Assembly: GCA_025362415.1 (NCBI GenBank)
Contig: JANYGM010000251.1
Coordinates: forward strand, 1 to 5,564
Source: a bacterium
Lineage (GTDB): Bacteria; Bacteroidota; Bacteroidia; Cytophagales; Thermonemataceae
Length of the DNA stretch: 5,564 nucleotides
Reading direction: 5' to 3'
Position 1 is the stretch's first letter, and every line of letters starts with the position of its first letter. Both the position numbers and the translations under genes were made by a program. Under the pieces are notes generated by a model that saw nothing but the letters and a program-made list of their open reading frames with translations, was not told the DNA's origin and searched no databases. This document shows positions 4,860 to 5,564 of this stretch, piece by piece.

Positions 4860-5564
4860 CTATAACATTGTGATTTCTAGCGCAAGTCCACGAAGTTCGT
4901 GTACAAGTACGTTAAATGACTCTGGAATATTTGGTTTTGGCATCAACTCACCTTTTACAATGGCTTCATAAGCCTTAGCACGTCCTATTACGTCATCAGA
5001 TTTTACTGTTAAGATTTCTTGTAGGATATTAGCTGCACCAAACGCCTCCAAAGCCCACACTTCCATCTCTCCAAAACGCTGACCACCAAATTGCGCCTTA
5101 CCACCCAAAGGCTGTTGCGTAATCAAAGAATATGGTCCAATTGAACGAGCGTGCATTTTATCATCAACTAAGTGACCTAGTTTCAGCATATAAATAATCC
5201 CTACCGTTACGGGTTGGTCAAATCTATCTCCTGTCAAACCATCAAACAAATAAGTACGTCCAAAGGCATCTAAACCTGCATCAGCAATTTCTTTCACTAC
5301 TTGCGCCTCTGTTGCGCCATCAAAAATTGGTGTAGCGTATTTTCTACCTAGTTTTTTACCTGCCCACGCAAGGATAGTTTCATAAATTTGACCCAAATTC
5401 ATACGTGAAGGCACACCAAGCGGATTAAGTACAATGTCCACACAAGAACCATCAGCAAGGAAAGGCATATCTTCCTCACGTACAATACGAGCTACAACAC
5501 CCTTATTTCCGTGACGACCAGCCATTTTATCACCAACTTTTAACTTACGTTTCTTAGCAACATA
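4860..5564 (-). CDS. rpoB: RNA polymerase beta subunit, C-terminal part (5' end outside the window)
   Basis: The frame is open to the window edge (YVAKKRKLKVGDKMAGRHGN...), so the ATG at 5523-5525 is an internal Met and the gene continues leftwards on the minus strand. The 234 visible residues are the most conserved end of RpoB. They include KMAGRHGNKGV with the active-site lysines, DIVLNPLGVPSRMNLGQ, KMHARSIGPYSLITQQPLGG, GGQRFGEMEVWALEAFGA and TVKSDDVIGRAKAYEAIVKG. The protein ends ESFNVLVHELRGLALEITML before a TAG stop, a normal length. This region completes the catalytic centre and packs against the beta' subunit. Unusually, no rpoC follows: a strong terminator begins 21 bp after the stop, and the next gene is convergent. 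Confidence 0.98.
   Translation of the reverse strand, partial: YVAKKRKLKVGDKMAGRHGNKGVVARIVREEDMPFLADGSCVDIVLNPLGVPSRMNLGQIYETILAWAGKKLGRKYATPIFDGATEAQVVKEIADAGLDAFGRTYLFDGLTGDRFDQPVTVGIIYMLKLGHLVDDKMHARSIGPYSLITQQPLGGKAQFGGQRFGEMEVWALEAFGAANILQEILTVKSDDVIGRAKAYEAIVKGELMPKPNIPESFNVLVHELRGLALEITML

Noticed and set aside
5523..5525. ATG as start of the rpoB reading frame
   Set aside because: Upstream codons encode conserved RpoB sequence (KRKLKVGDK), so this Met is internal.

Overview
The window is AT-rich bacterial DNA that looks like Bacteroidota, probably a Cytophagia-like lineage. The reasons are the AT-biased codon use, the absence of clear Shine-Dalgarno sequences, a Bacteroidota-type -7 promoter box (TACATTTG) before the OmpA-like gene, and the protein types present. 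I cannot name the genus. No rRNA, tRNA or CRISPR array is visible.

Layout. (1) Positions 2-1160, plus strand: a respiratory cluster. It holds the 3' part of a SCO1/SenC copper-chaperone lipoprotein, a 40-codon ORF that overlaps its stop codon, and a membrane-anchored monohaem cytochrome c. The first and third fit cytochrome oxidase assembly and electron delivery. (2) 1161-1418: a spacer with an 11-bp-stem hairpin and a degenerate repeat copy. (3) 1419-2414, minus: a complete FabH (KAS III). (4) 2415-3232: about 820 bp without an intact gene. It contains two hairpin-forming repeats, a frameshifted remnant of the C-terminus of a CHAT-domain protein, and a 198-bp MITE-like element inserted at the remnant's stop codon. 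That element has 24-bp terminal inverted repeats, a TAAAAT duplication and three internal GC-rich palindromes. (5) 3233-3949, minus: an inner-membrane-anchored OmpA-type peptidoglycan-binding protein with a clear terminator and promoter. (6) 4131-4772, plus: a SLATT-like membrane protein resembling pore-type effectors of antiphage systems, here without a recognisable sensor partner. (7) 4800-4838: a perfect bidirectional terminator. (8) 4860-5564, minus: the 3' end of rpoB, running off the window.

Most notable: rpoB is closed by a strong terminator and faces a convergent defence-type gene, where rpoC would normally follow. The 2.4-3.2 kb gap is a small graveyard of a CHAT gene with a non-autonomous element landed in it. 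The palindromes inside that element differ by paired, compensatory changes. A CHAT remnant and an orphan SLATT gene within 2 kb suggest past turnover of defence or accessory genes, but no complete new system can be shown from this window.
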